Part shown: one piece after another, positions 1 through 5,141 of the stretch
Position numbering within the stretch: position 1 is the first letter of the stretch
Layout: the number at the start of each line of letters is the position of its first letter
DNA from: Saprospirales bacterium
Lineage (GTDB): Bacteria > Bacteroidota > Bacteroidia > Chitinophagales > Saprospiraceae
DNA length: 5,141 nucleotides
Reading direction: 5' to 3'
Assembly (NCBI GenBank): GCA_003448025.1
Contig: DLXL01000283.1
Location: forward strand, 1-5,141
Notes under the pieces: model-generated
The model's input: only the letters and a program-made list of their open reading frames with translations
What the model was told of the DNA's origin: nothing
The model's database searches: none
Translations under genes and position numbers: made by a program

Positions 1-27
1 TTCGGAATTTGACTGGGTGGTTTCCAT
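1..27 (-). CDS. Start of an unidentified gene, cut by the left window edge
   Basis: An ATG at 27-25 on the minus strand opens a frame of nine codons, METTQSNSE, that reaches the window edge without a stop. An in-frame TAG lies two codons upstream (33-31), so this is the first possible ATG in the frame. A strong Bacteroidota-type promoter lies at 63-92 on the same strand and would give a leader of roughly 30 nucleotides, a normal arrangement. No Shine-Dalgarno sequence is visible, as is usual in this phylum. The polar N-terminus shows no signal peptide in the part seen. Nine residues are far too few to name a product. The call rests on promoter placement and start context, not on homology. Confidence 0.5.
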
Positions 28-62
28 AAGCTAAACTGTTTTTTTAAAATTACTTTGAGATG

Positions 63-92
63 CAAAGTTATTTCAAAAAAACAAATCCGCAA
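63..92 (-). promoter_or_regulatory. Bacteroidota-type promoter for the left-edge gene
   Basis: On the minus strand TAACTTTG (70-63) matches the Bacteroidota -7 consensus TAnnTTTG exactly. A TTG (92-90) lies 19 bases upstream, fitting the -33 element at its usual spacing. The expected transcription start is near 57. The next ATG in this direction is at 27, where the partial gene begins. The consensus is established for the phylum's primary sigma factor; use of this site is inferred. Confidence 0.6.
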
Positions 93-177
93 TAGGTTGC
101 GTAAAAAAACAGAAGTACATTAAAGGGTAAGCCAAATTCTATCCCAGGTTCTTTCCCTGCCTGAAGAAACAAATATT

Positions 178-239
178 AACTTTTGGGGATCATAATCACC
201 AAAAGTCAATTCTTTCAGCGATTACGATCCCCAAAAGTT
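178..239 (-). terminator. Long hairpin after the aminopeptidase gene, probable terminator or 3' end structure
   Basis: Arms 178-197 and 220-239 are 20 bases each and complementary at 19 positions around a 22-base loop. The only non-Watson-Crick position (192/225) is A-C if the plus strand is transcribed but U-G wobble if the minus strand is. The hairpin starts six bases past the aminopeptidase stop codon. Together these favour a role at the end of that minus-strand transcript. The sequence after the stem (AATATTTGTTTC) is AU-rich but not a clean U-tract, so it may be a weak terminator or a stabilising 3' end. The loop holds a further copy of the outer-arm octamer (199-206), which allows an alternative fold. 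It could also be a small dispersed palindromic repeat. Confidence 0.6.
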
Positions 240-245
240 TCCTGC

Positions 246-1346
246 TCAAATCAAAAACTTCCCATCCTGATAAATCTTCTCCCCATCTGCATGGATCTCT
301 CCGCCACGAGTCATGTCGGTGATCATATCCCAGTGTACGGACGACTCGTTTTTGCCTCCGGTTTGCAGGTAGCTCTGTCCAATGGCCATGTGGATGCTGC
401 CGCCAATCTTTTCATCAAACAGGATGTTTTTGGTGATGCGCTGGATATCGTAGTTCGTGCCAATGGCCGCTTCGCCAAAACGCCTGGTACCCGGCAGGGT
501 AAACACATAATCCAGAAACTCCTGCCCACGCCGGGCCTCCCAACGTTCAATCCAGCCATCCTTTACCCATAAGGTTACGCCTTCCACTTCGTTGCCCTGG
601 TAAATACACGGATAAGAAAAATGCACCACACCATTGACGCTGTCTTCTACCGGGCTGGTATAGACCTCGCCGGAGGGCATATTGGTTTGGCCGTCGGAGT
701 TCATCCAGATACGCCCTTCTGTGCGGAAACTGATATCGGTGCCGTCGGCCAGGTAACGAACCACCTTGCAGCCGTTGAGGTGATCCACTATGCGTTGCTG
801 ACTGGCACGTACCCCCAGCCAGGCCGCTTCAGGATCATCCGCAAACAATTTGCAGGCGCCGTACACAAATTGTTCGTATTCGCTCAAGCTCATGCCGGCC
901 TCCTGGGCAGAAGCATCCGTCGGGTATTGGCACAAATTGCGCCGCAAACGGCGGTCGGCAGTGCGTTCAAAATAAAGTTTATTGATGGGAGCCAGCGCCT
1001 TGTTCCTGATTTCAGCGCGTTCCGGAGTGGCGCCACTCCCTTCCCGGAGGTTATAAGGCGCCCGGATATTCAAATAACAATCAAAGGTTTCCATCGCCAG
1101 GCGCTGCAGGGTGGGCGGGTTCATCAGGGCCGCATCACTCGCATGCTGGAATAAAATGCGCTCGCGCTCGCGGAAAGCCCAGTCTACCTCTACCAAAGCC
1201 GCACCGGCGGCATAGGCCTCCCTATATACTTCACGCACCAGAGGCTCTGCCAGTAACGTACTGGCAATGAACACTTTATCTCCAGGCCGAACTTGTAAGC
1301 AATAATGGGTTAGCAGTTTGGCGTAGCGCGCTTGAATGGAATTCAT
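246..1346 (-). CDS. M29-family metal-dependent aminopeptidase (AmpS/PepS/aminopeptidase T-like)
   Basis: This is a cytoplasmic exopeptidase that removes N-terminal amino acids from peptides using a two-metal centre, with a likely role in general peptide turnover. No signal peptide or membrane segment is visible. The C-terminal half carries the family's metal-ligand motifs. Numbered from the ATG at 1346 they are Glu227 in PSGEVYTSP, Glu292 in RFGEAAIG, His319 in GSIHMAIGQSY, and His338 and Asp340 in VHWDM. All five expected ligands are present, so the enzyme should be active. The N-terminal part contains the typical RPGDKVFI and AGAALVEVDW stretches. The length of 366 residues is close to the family's usual 370-410. 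The frame can be extended two codons to a TTG at 1352, but ATG is the more likely start; an in-frame TAA lies at 1358-1356. The gene is divergent from recQ and stands alone, with a hairpin directly after its stop. Substrate preference cannot be read from the sequence. Confidence 0.93.
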   Translation of the reverse strand: MNSIQARYAKLLTHYCLQVRPGDKVFIASTLLAEPLVREVYREAYAAGAALVEVDWAFRERERILFQHASDAALMNPPTLQRLAMETFDCYLNIRAPYNLREGSGATPERAEIRNKALAPINKLYFERTADRRLRRNLCQYPTDASAQEAGMSLSEYEQFVYGACKLFADDPEAAWLGVRASQQRIVDHLNGCKVVRYLADGTDISFRTEGRIWMNSDGQTNMPSGEVYTSPVEDSVNGVVHFSYPCIYQGNEVEGVTLWVKDGWIERWEARRGQEFLDYVFTLPGTRRFGEAAIGTNYDIQRITKNILFDEKIGGSIHMAIGQSYLQTGGKNESSVHWDMITDMTRGGEIHADGEKIYQDGKFLI

Positions 1347-1390
1347 ATGCAAAATTTAATGTTGTTTTGGTGCTTAAATCCGGGGTTTAG

Positions 1391-1400
1391 CCAAATTATA
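1391..1400 (-). promoter_or_regulatory. Weak promoter candidate for the aminopeptidase gene
   Basis: The minus strand reads TATAATTTGG about 45 bases upstream of the aminopeptidase ATG. It resembles the Bacteroidota -7 element TAnnTTTG but has one extra base between TA and TTTG. It also contains a classic TATAAT. No TTG stands at the expected -33 distance. It is offered as the best candidate in the only available upstream region, not as a confident call. Confidence 0.25.
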
Positions 1401-1441
1401 AACTGAAGGCCTGATATTTTTTTAAAAAAATCAGACAAATA

Positions 1442-1477
1442 TTTGTGGGTTTTATGATTATTGTTTTTCTATCTTTG
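1442..1477 (+). promoter_or_regulatory. Promoter candidate for recQ
   Basis: TATCTTTG at 1470-1477 matches the Bacteroidota -7 consensus TAnnTTTG exactly on the plus strand. TTTG at 1442-1445 could be the -33 element, although the 24-base spacing is a little longer than the usual 19-21 or so. Transcription would start near 1483 and give recQ a leader of about 155 bases. No better match to the consensus is seen closer to the recQ start. Confidence 0.5.
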
Positions 1478-1572
1478 GCGGCTTTTTCAGAAGGGGGGGT
1501 AAAGTCTTCCTGTTCTGAAGTAGTAAATGGGACCCGGATAACCTTGCTTTTAGTCTTTTTTTTACCCTCCAA

Positions 1573-1635
1573 ATGAATCAAACGCTCAAATGTCGGACGC
1601 TTCCGGCATATCATGGGATAATACAACGCATTTAG
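1573..1635 (+). other. Possible 20-codon upstream ORF in the recQ leader
   Basis: An ATG at 1573 opens a 20-residue frame, MNQTLKCRTLPAYHGIIQRI, ending at TAG 1633-1635, three bases before the recQ ATG and in the same frame. The TAG proves that recQ cannot start further upstream in this frame. Whether the short ORF is translated is unknown. It has no recognisable motif, and an ORF this short can arise by chance. Confidence 0.2.
1590..1609 (+). other. Hairpin in the recQ leader
   Basis: ATGTCGGA (1590-1597) pairs with TCCGGCAT (1602-1609) around a four-base loop, CGCT, giving eight base pairs including one G-U wobble on the plus-strand RNA. It ends 29 bases before the recQ start codon and lies inside the possible upstream ORF. 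No U-tract follows, so it is not a terminator. It could affect mRNA stability or ribosome access, but no regulator is apparent. Confidence 0.35.
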
Positions 1636-1638
1636 AAG

Positions 1639-3849
1639 ATGTCAGAAATTGCTAACGGTCATGGCGCGCTAGTTGAAAGCCTTCAAAAATATTTTGGCTT
1701 TGATTCCTTTAAAGCTGAGCAAGCAACTATTATTCAAAGCCTGCTGGACAAGAAAGATACTTTCGTAATCATGCCAACAGGCGGTGGCAAAAGCCTTTGC
1801 TATCAATTGCCGGCCCTCATGCTGCCAGGTACCGCTATTGTAATCAGCCCTCTTATCGCCCTGATGAAAAATCAGGTAGACAGCATACGTGGATATTCCG
1901 ATGAAGATGAGGTAGCGCACTTCCTCAACTCCTCGCTTACCAAAGCGCAAATGAAAAAGGTGAAGCAGGATATTACCGATGGACGCACCAAAATCCTCTA
2001 TGTAGCTCCCGAAACCCTCACCAAGGAAGAAAACATCGAATTCTTCCAAAATTCAGACATTTCGTTCGTAGCCGTAGATGAGGCTCACTGTATTTCTGAA
2101 TGGGGACACGATTTCCGTCCGGAATACCGCCGTATTCGCGTGATGCTCGACGCCGTGGCGCGCGATGTGCCCATTATGGCGCTTACCGCCACCGCTACTC
2201 CCAAGGTACAACAGGATATCCTGAAAAACCTCGATATGGCAGAGGAGAACACTTTCGTGTCGTCCTTTAATCGCGATAACCTGTTCTACGAGATCCGTCC
2301 GAAAATCAAAAAAGATCAGACGATCAAGCAGATCATCCAAACCATTAAAGAGGAGTTCCCGGGCGAATCAGGCATTATTTACGTGCAAAACCGCAAAACG
2401 GCTGAAGACATCGCCGAAATGCTGTGCGTAAACGACATCAAAGCCGCGCCATATCACGCCGGCCTGGACCCTAAAACACGCGCCAACACACAGGATAACT
2501 TCCTGATGGAGGAAATTGACGTGATCTGCGCTACCATCGCTTTCGGGATGGGTATCGACAAACCGGATGTGCGCTTTGTGATGCACTACGATATGCCCAA
2601 ATCCATCGAAAACTATTACCAGGAAACCGGTCGCGCCGGTCGGGATGGTCTTGGAGGCAAGTGCATCGCGTTTTATAACTACAACGATATCCTGCGTCTG
2701 GAGAAATTCCTGCGCGATAAACCCGTTGCCGAGCGCGAAATGGGCGCTCAGCTCATGCAGGAGGTAGTGGCCTACGCCGAAACCGCTTCCTGCCGCCGCC
2801 GATTCCTGCTGCACTACTTTGGTGAAGATTTCCATGAGGATAATTGCCACAAAATGTGCGACAACTGCAAGAATCCAAAGGAAAAAATGGAAGTGAAGGA
2901 GGAGATTGCCGCCGTTGTGAAGGCTATTCTAGACCTGAACGAAAACTACCTGATGAAAACGGTGATGGATTTCATCCGCGGCAACGAAACCAAGGAAATG
3001 AAGGATTTCCGTTTCACAGAAATGGAAAACTTCGGCGTGGGCGATGACCGGGACGAAAATTTCTGGAGCTCCATCTTCCGCCACGCCATGATCAATAACC
3101 TGATCTACAAGGAAATTGAGCAGTTCGGTATCCTGAAAGTCTCCAAAGAAGGTCGTGAATACCTGAAAGATCCAAAACCTATTCAGATCACGATCAATCA
3201 CGACTACGAAGACGCCGATTACGATATTGATGATGAAAAAGGCGGCACGGCAGTACTTGACGAGCCACTGATGAACATCCTGAAAGACCTGCGCCGTCAG
3301 ATTGCCAAAAAGCACAACCTGCCGCCCTACGTGATCTTCCAGGACCCATCCCTCGAAGAAATGGCCACCCAGTACCCGATTTCTATGGACGATATGTCCA
3401 AAATCGTGGGGGTATCGCAGGGTAAAGCCCAGAAATACGGTCAACCCTTCGTGGATGCCATCAAAAAGTACTGCGAGGAAAACGAGATTGAGCGCCCGAT
3501 GGACTTCACCATCAAAACGGTGGCCAACAAGTCGAAAACCAAGGTGAATATCATCATGGCCATCGACCGGAAGATCAGCCTCGAGGAAATTGCCAAAACC
3601 AGCGACATGTCGATGCCCGAACTGCTCGAAGAACTGGACGGCATTGTACAATCCGGCACCAAACTTCGCCTCGATTACTACCTCAACAAAGTAGTAGACG
3701 AGTATGTACGCGAAACCATCATCGAATATTTCAAAGAGGCCGACTCTGATTCTATCGACGAGGCTTACCAGGAACTCAAAGACGACGAAATCACCTGGGA
3801 AGAAATCCAGCTGATGCGCTTGAAGTTTTTGAGCGATTACGCGAATTAG
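1639..3849 (+). CDS. recQ: ATP-dependent DNA helicase RecQ
   Basis: This 3'-to-5' superfamily 2 helicase unwinds recombination and replication-fork intermediates in DNA repair. All core motifs are present: motif 0 FKAEQ (24-28, Lys where many RecQs have Arg), Walker A MPTGGGKS (45-52), motif Ia SPLIALMKNQ (70-79), the DEAH box (147-150) followed by the RecQ aromatic-rich loop around Trp155, TATAT (183-187), and motif VI QETGRAGRDG (328-337) with the arginine finger. The zinc site has four cysteines at 385, 403, 407 and 410. A winged helix follows at about 415-510, then an acidic linker (about 521-533) and an HRDC domain at about 538-615. The last 120 residues form an extra helical region with a helix-turn-helix-like segment near 646-673. 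The 736-residue length exceeds the roughly 610 of E. coli RecQ but fits Bacteroidota versions. The ATG at 1639 is fixed by an in-frame TAG six bases upstream. The gene is monocistronic and convergent with the T9SS gene. Confidence 0.97.
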   Translation: MSEIANGHGALVESLQKYFGFDSFKAEQATIIQSLLDKKDTFVIMPTGGGKSLCYQLPALMLPGTAIVISPLIALMKNQVDSIRGYSDEDEVAHFLNSSLTKAQMKKVKQDITDGRTKILYVAPETLTKEENIEFFQNSDISFVAVDEAHCISEWGHDFRPEYRRIRVMLDAVARDVPIMALTATATPKVQQDILKNLDMAEENTFVSSFNRDNLFYEIRPKIKKDQTIKQIIQTIKEEFPGESGIIYVQNRKTAEDIAEMLCVNDIKAAPYHAGLDPKTRANTQDNFLMEEIDVICATIAFGMGIDKPDVRFVMHYDMPKSIENYYQETGRAGRDGLGGKCIAFYNYNDILRLEKFLRDKPVAEREMGAQLMQEVVAYAETASCRRRFLLHYFGEDFHEDNCHKMCDNCKNPKEKMEVKEEIAAVVKAILDLNENYLMKTVMDFIRGNETKEMKDFRFTEMENFGVGDDRDENFWSSIFRHAMINNLIYKEIEQFGILKVSKEGREYLKDPKPIQITINHDYEDADYDIDDEKGGTAVLDEPLMNILKDLRRQIAKKHNLPPYVIFQDPSLEEMATQYPISMDDMSKIVGVSQGKAQKYGQPFVDAIKKYCEENEIERPMDFTIKTVANKSKTKVNIIMAIDRKISLEEIAKTSDMSMPELLEELDGIVQSGTKLRLDYYLNKVVDEYVRETIIEYFKEADSDSIDEAYQELKDDEITWEEIQLMRLKFLSDYAN

Positions 3850-3898
3850 ACGGTGGACGGTTTACGGTGGACGGTAGACGGCCTACGGTGGACGGTTT
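3850..3898 (+). repeat. Seven-unit heptanucleotide tandem repeat (ACGGNNN) abutting the recQ stop
   Basis: Seven consecutive units of seven bases each begin with ACGG. Their three-base tails are, in order, TGG, TTT, TGG, TAG, CCT, TGG and TTT. The array starts on the base right after the recQ TAG stop and keeps exact 7-base phase for 49 bases. The 12-base word ACGGTGGACGGT occurs three times, at 3850-3861, 3864-3875 and 3885-3896. The phase is seen directly. No coding function is apparent, and the array lies in the 3' untranslated region of recQ. It could be a slippage-expanded minisatellite or a member of a dispersed intergenic repeat family. Confidence 0.9.
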
Positions 3899-3973
3899 TG
3901 GGCTCGGGGTATGCAGAAATGATCAATTACCTTGAGCTAAGGTCGGTATTAAGGTGTTTGGCGTATGGATAAT

Positions 3974-4019
3974 GCGCGATTTGTGCTGGTTGATCAGCGC
4001 TAATCGCGCTTTTATTCTT
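3974..4019 (+). terminator. Rho-independent terminator of recQ
   Basis: GCGCGATT (3974-3981) pairs with AATCGCGC (4002-4009). After one T-T mismatch, an inner stem of six pairs (3983-3988 with 3995-4000, one G-U) closes a six-base GTTGAT loop. TTTTATTCTT (4010-4019) follows at once on the plus strand. A GC-rich stem plus a U-rich tail oriented with recQ, 125 bases past its stop, is a standard intrinsic terminator. Confidence 0.8.
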
Positions 4020-4058
4020 AAATGGAGCATCTCACGCTAAGAGAGACGCTCCATTTAA
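4018..4058 (-). terminator. Hairpin after the T9SS gene, probable terminator
   Basis: Arms 4018-4033 and 4043-4058 are 16 bases each around a nine-base loop, with a single non-canonical position (4029/4047). That position is A-C on plus-strand RNA but U-G wobble on minus-strand RNA, which favours function in the minus-strand transcript. It lies 16 bases past the stop of the T9SS protein gene. The minus strand continues with AGAATAAAAG rather than a U-tract, so intrinsic termination is less certain than for the neighbouring recQ terminator. Its left arm overlaps the end of the recQ terminator's T-tract. Confidence 0.6.
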
Positions 4059-4074
4059 AGAGTGGTTATGCTCC

Positions 4075-5141
4075 TCAAGGCGCACGATCAATTTTCCCGC
4101 CTTGCAAAATCCGGCCTCCCGCGTCCCGAACGGCATAAAAATACATCCCGGCAGGCAGGTAGCTCAGGTCTATGTTATTGTAACCGTCAATCACCCGTTT
4201 TTGCAGTAGGAATTGACCCAGCGTATTGTAAATGTCTATTGTGCCACCGTACAAACCACCACTGATTTGGACCGTTAGATCGCCGAAAGTAGGATTGGGA
4301 TAGAGTTCTATTTCAATTTGTAGTTTAGGCTCCGGGCCGCTATATACCGTATCACAGGGGCTGCCCAGCATCCTGCCCAGCCGATAGTGAGGAAGGTTGG
4401 GTGTAGCATCCGTATTCCACGAGTAGGGGAGCCACAAACCATGTTGCTCCACCTTGCAGTCTTTTCCTTTGGCATCCGGATTGTGGATAATATGCATTGT
4501 TTGATTGCTCCCTGGGCAGGAAATGAAGATTTTGCCGTTAGGAGCAAGCGCAGCTTGCGCGAAATAGGTCGGCCAAAAAGTATTCGTCAAGGTACCGTCC
4601 CATACGGCCACCTCCGTTACAGAAGATTGCAGATTATTGGCCAACAAATCTACCTGGTTAAGGTATTTTCCTCCTGCCACATAGGCAAAACGCGAGTTTT
4701 GCGACACGGCAAGTCCTTGAGAAAGCACAAACTCATCGTTGTGTTCAATATTCACCTGCTTTGCATTGGATAGCTCGCCAGCACAGCGGTCGAAGTCAAA
4801 CACAAGTAAATCCACATCATAACAATGTCGTAAGTACTTAGTGCCATCCGGGGAAAAAACGGCCTGGCCACTTCCAGTGCCTGTCCAGGAGGCTGTCACG
4901 CCAATGTCCTGGGTATGCCACAAGCGAATCCCTCCGGTATCAAGTAAGTAAATAAAATAGCGGTTAGTATTGGTCTTGTTCAGCACGATCCACCAGTCGC
5001 GACCATTGGCGTGACGGCAGGCGGTCAACTGGCCGTCATATATGGTATCTTGACAATATAGTACATTTCGTTCGTACACTTCTGAGACGGACATTCGACT
5101 TATATACAACCTGTTGTTAATTATTCCCCATTCATTAGTTG
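4075..5141 (-). CDS. C-terminal part of a secreted beta-propeller-like protein with a T9SS (type A) sorting domain
   Basis: The frame is open from the right edge to the TGA at 4077-4075, so 354 residues are seen and the start lies outside. A TTG at 5109 and an ATG at 5094 exist in frame, but the ten residues before the TTG (TNEWGIINNR) continue naturally, so neither is likely to be the true start. The last 80 or so residues match the Por-secretion C-terminal sorting domain: LYPNPTFGDLTVQI, then IDIYNTLGQ, NNIDLSYLPAGMYFYAV and GGKI. This domain directs export across the outer membrane by the type IX system, followed by cleavage and surface attachment or release. The upstream 260 residues show repeated strand-turn patterns such as FSPDGTKYL, VSQNSRFAYV and LAPNGKIFI, typical of WD40/lactonase-like propellers. 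GRDWW and PNLPHYRLG recur in Saprospiria surface proteins as I recall them. No catalytic residues are recognisable; ligand and role are unknown. The signal peptide would be in the missing N-terminus. Confidence 0.88.
   Translation of the reverse strand, partial: TNEWGIINNRLYISRMSVSEVYERNVLYCQDTIYDGQLTACRHANGRDWWIVLNKTNTNRYFIYLLDTGGIRLWHTQDIGVTASWTGTGSGQAVFSPDGTKYLRHCYDVDLLVFDFDRCAGELSNAKQVNIEHNDEFVLSQGLAVSQNSRFAYVAGGKYLNQVDLLANNLQSSVTEVAVWDGTLTNTFWPTYFAQAALAPNGKIFISCPGSNQTMHIIHNPDAKGKDCKVEQHGLWLPYSWNTDATPNLPHYRLGRMLGSPCDTVYSGPEPKLQIEIELYPNPTFGDLTVQISGGLYGGTIDIYNTLGQFLLQKRVIDGYNNIDLSYLPAGMYFYAVRDAGGRILQGGKIDRAP

Noticed and set aside
183..1154. Plus-strand ORFs (183-572 and 621-1154) opposite the aminopeptidase gene
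   Set aside because: Both are antisense shadows of a well-supported M29 coding region. Their translations show no family motifs.
1396..1626. 76-codon minus-strand ORF between the aminopeptidase gene and recQ, rich in Lys and Thr
   Set aside because: It covers the likely recQ promoter and leader and runs almost to the recQ start. It has no good promoter or recognisable motif, and it includes homopolymer-derived residues. It is most likely a chance ORF in a divergent intergenic region, though a small protein cannot be fully excluded.
1669..3662. Several minus-strand ORFs opposite recQ, the longest 240 codons (2929-3651)
   Set aside because: They lie wholly within the RecQ coding frame on the other strand. 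Their compositions (His-, Val- and Phe-rich) are typical of antisense readings and contain no domain I recognise.
3850..3898. Could the heptamer array be a CRISPR array or attachment site?
   Set aside because: The units are only seven bases with no spacers, and no cas gene, integrase or tRNA is nearby.
3929..3943. Small inverted repeat ACCTT/AAGGT with a five-base spacer between recQ and its terminator
   Set aside because: The five-base stem is too short to support a regulatory or terminator call without conservation data.
4062..4773. Plus-strand ORFs at 4062-4265 and 4387-4773
   Set aside because: They are antisense to the T9SS-domain protein, whose sorting domain and propeller motifs are clear on the minus strand.

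Overview
The window looks like an ordinary chromosomal stretch of a Bacteroidota bacterium, most likely of the class Saprospiria (Lewinella/Haliscomenobacter-like). Three things point there. The rightmost protein ends in a type IX secretion (Por) sorting domain and carries GRDWW and PNLPHYRLG motifs that I associate with Saprospiria surface proteins. The RecQ has the long (about 730-residue) Bacteroidota architecture. Gene starts lack Shine-Dalgarno sequences, and upstream regions carry TAnnTTTG-type promoter -7 elements. The lineage is inferred from protein style, not from a search.

Layout, left to right. (1) Positions 1-27 (-) hold the first nine codons of a gene that leaves the window on the left, with a good Bacteroidota-type promoter at 63-92 (-). 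(2) Positions 178-239 hold a long, nearly perfect hairpin just past the stop of the next gene. (3) Positions 246-1346 (-) encode an M29-family metal-dependent aminopeptidase. (4) Positions 1347-1638 are an AT-rich divergent intergenic region with promoter candidates for the aminopeptidase (-) and recQ (+), plus a structured recQ leader. (5) Positions 1639-3849 (+) encode RecQ helicase with helicase core, zinc-binding/winged-helix, HRDC and an extra C-terminal helix-turn-helix region. (6) Positions 3850-4074 contain a seven-unit heptanucleotide tandem repeat touching the recQ stop codon, then a terminator for recQ and a second hairpin serving the converging gene. (7) Positions 4075-5141 (-) are the C-terminal 354 residues of a secreted beta-propeller-like protein with a T9SS sorting domain; its reading frame stays open to the right edge, so the start lies outside.

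The genes do not form an operon or an evident functional system. The aminopeptidase and recQ are divergent, and recQ and the T9SS protein are convergent, so each is probably its own transcription unit: peptide turnover, DNA repair and a cell-surface or secreted protein. I found no RNA genes, transposons, CRISPR arrays, defence cassettes or convincing undescribed system. The non-coding elements (heptamer array, three-armed hairpin, recQ leader) are the parts most worth a second look.
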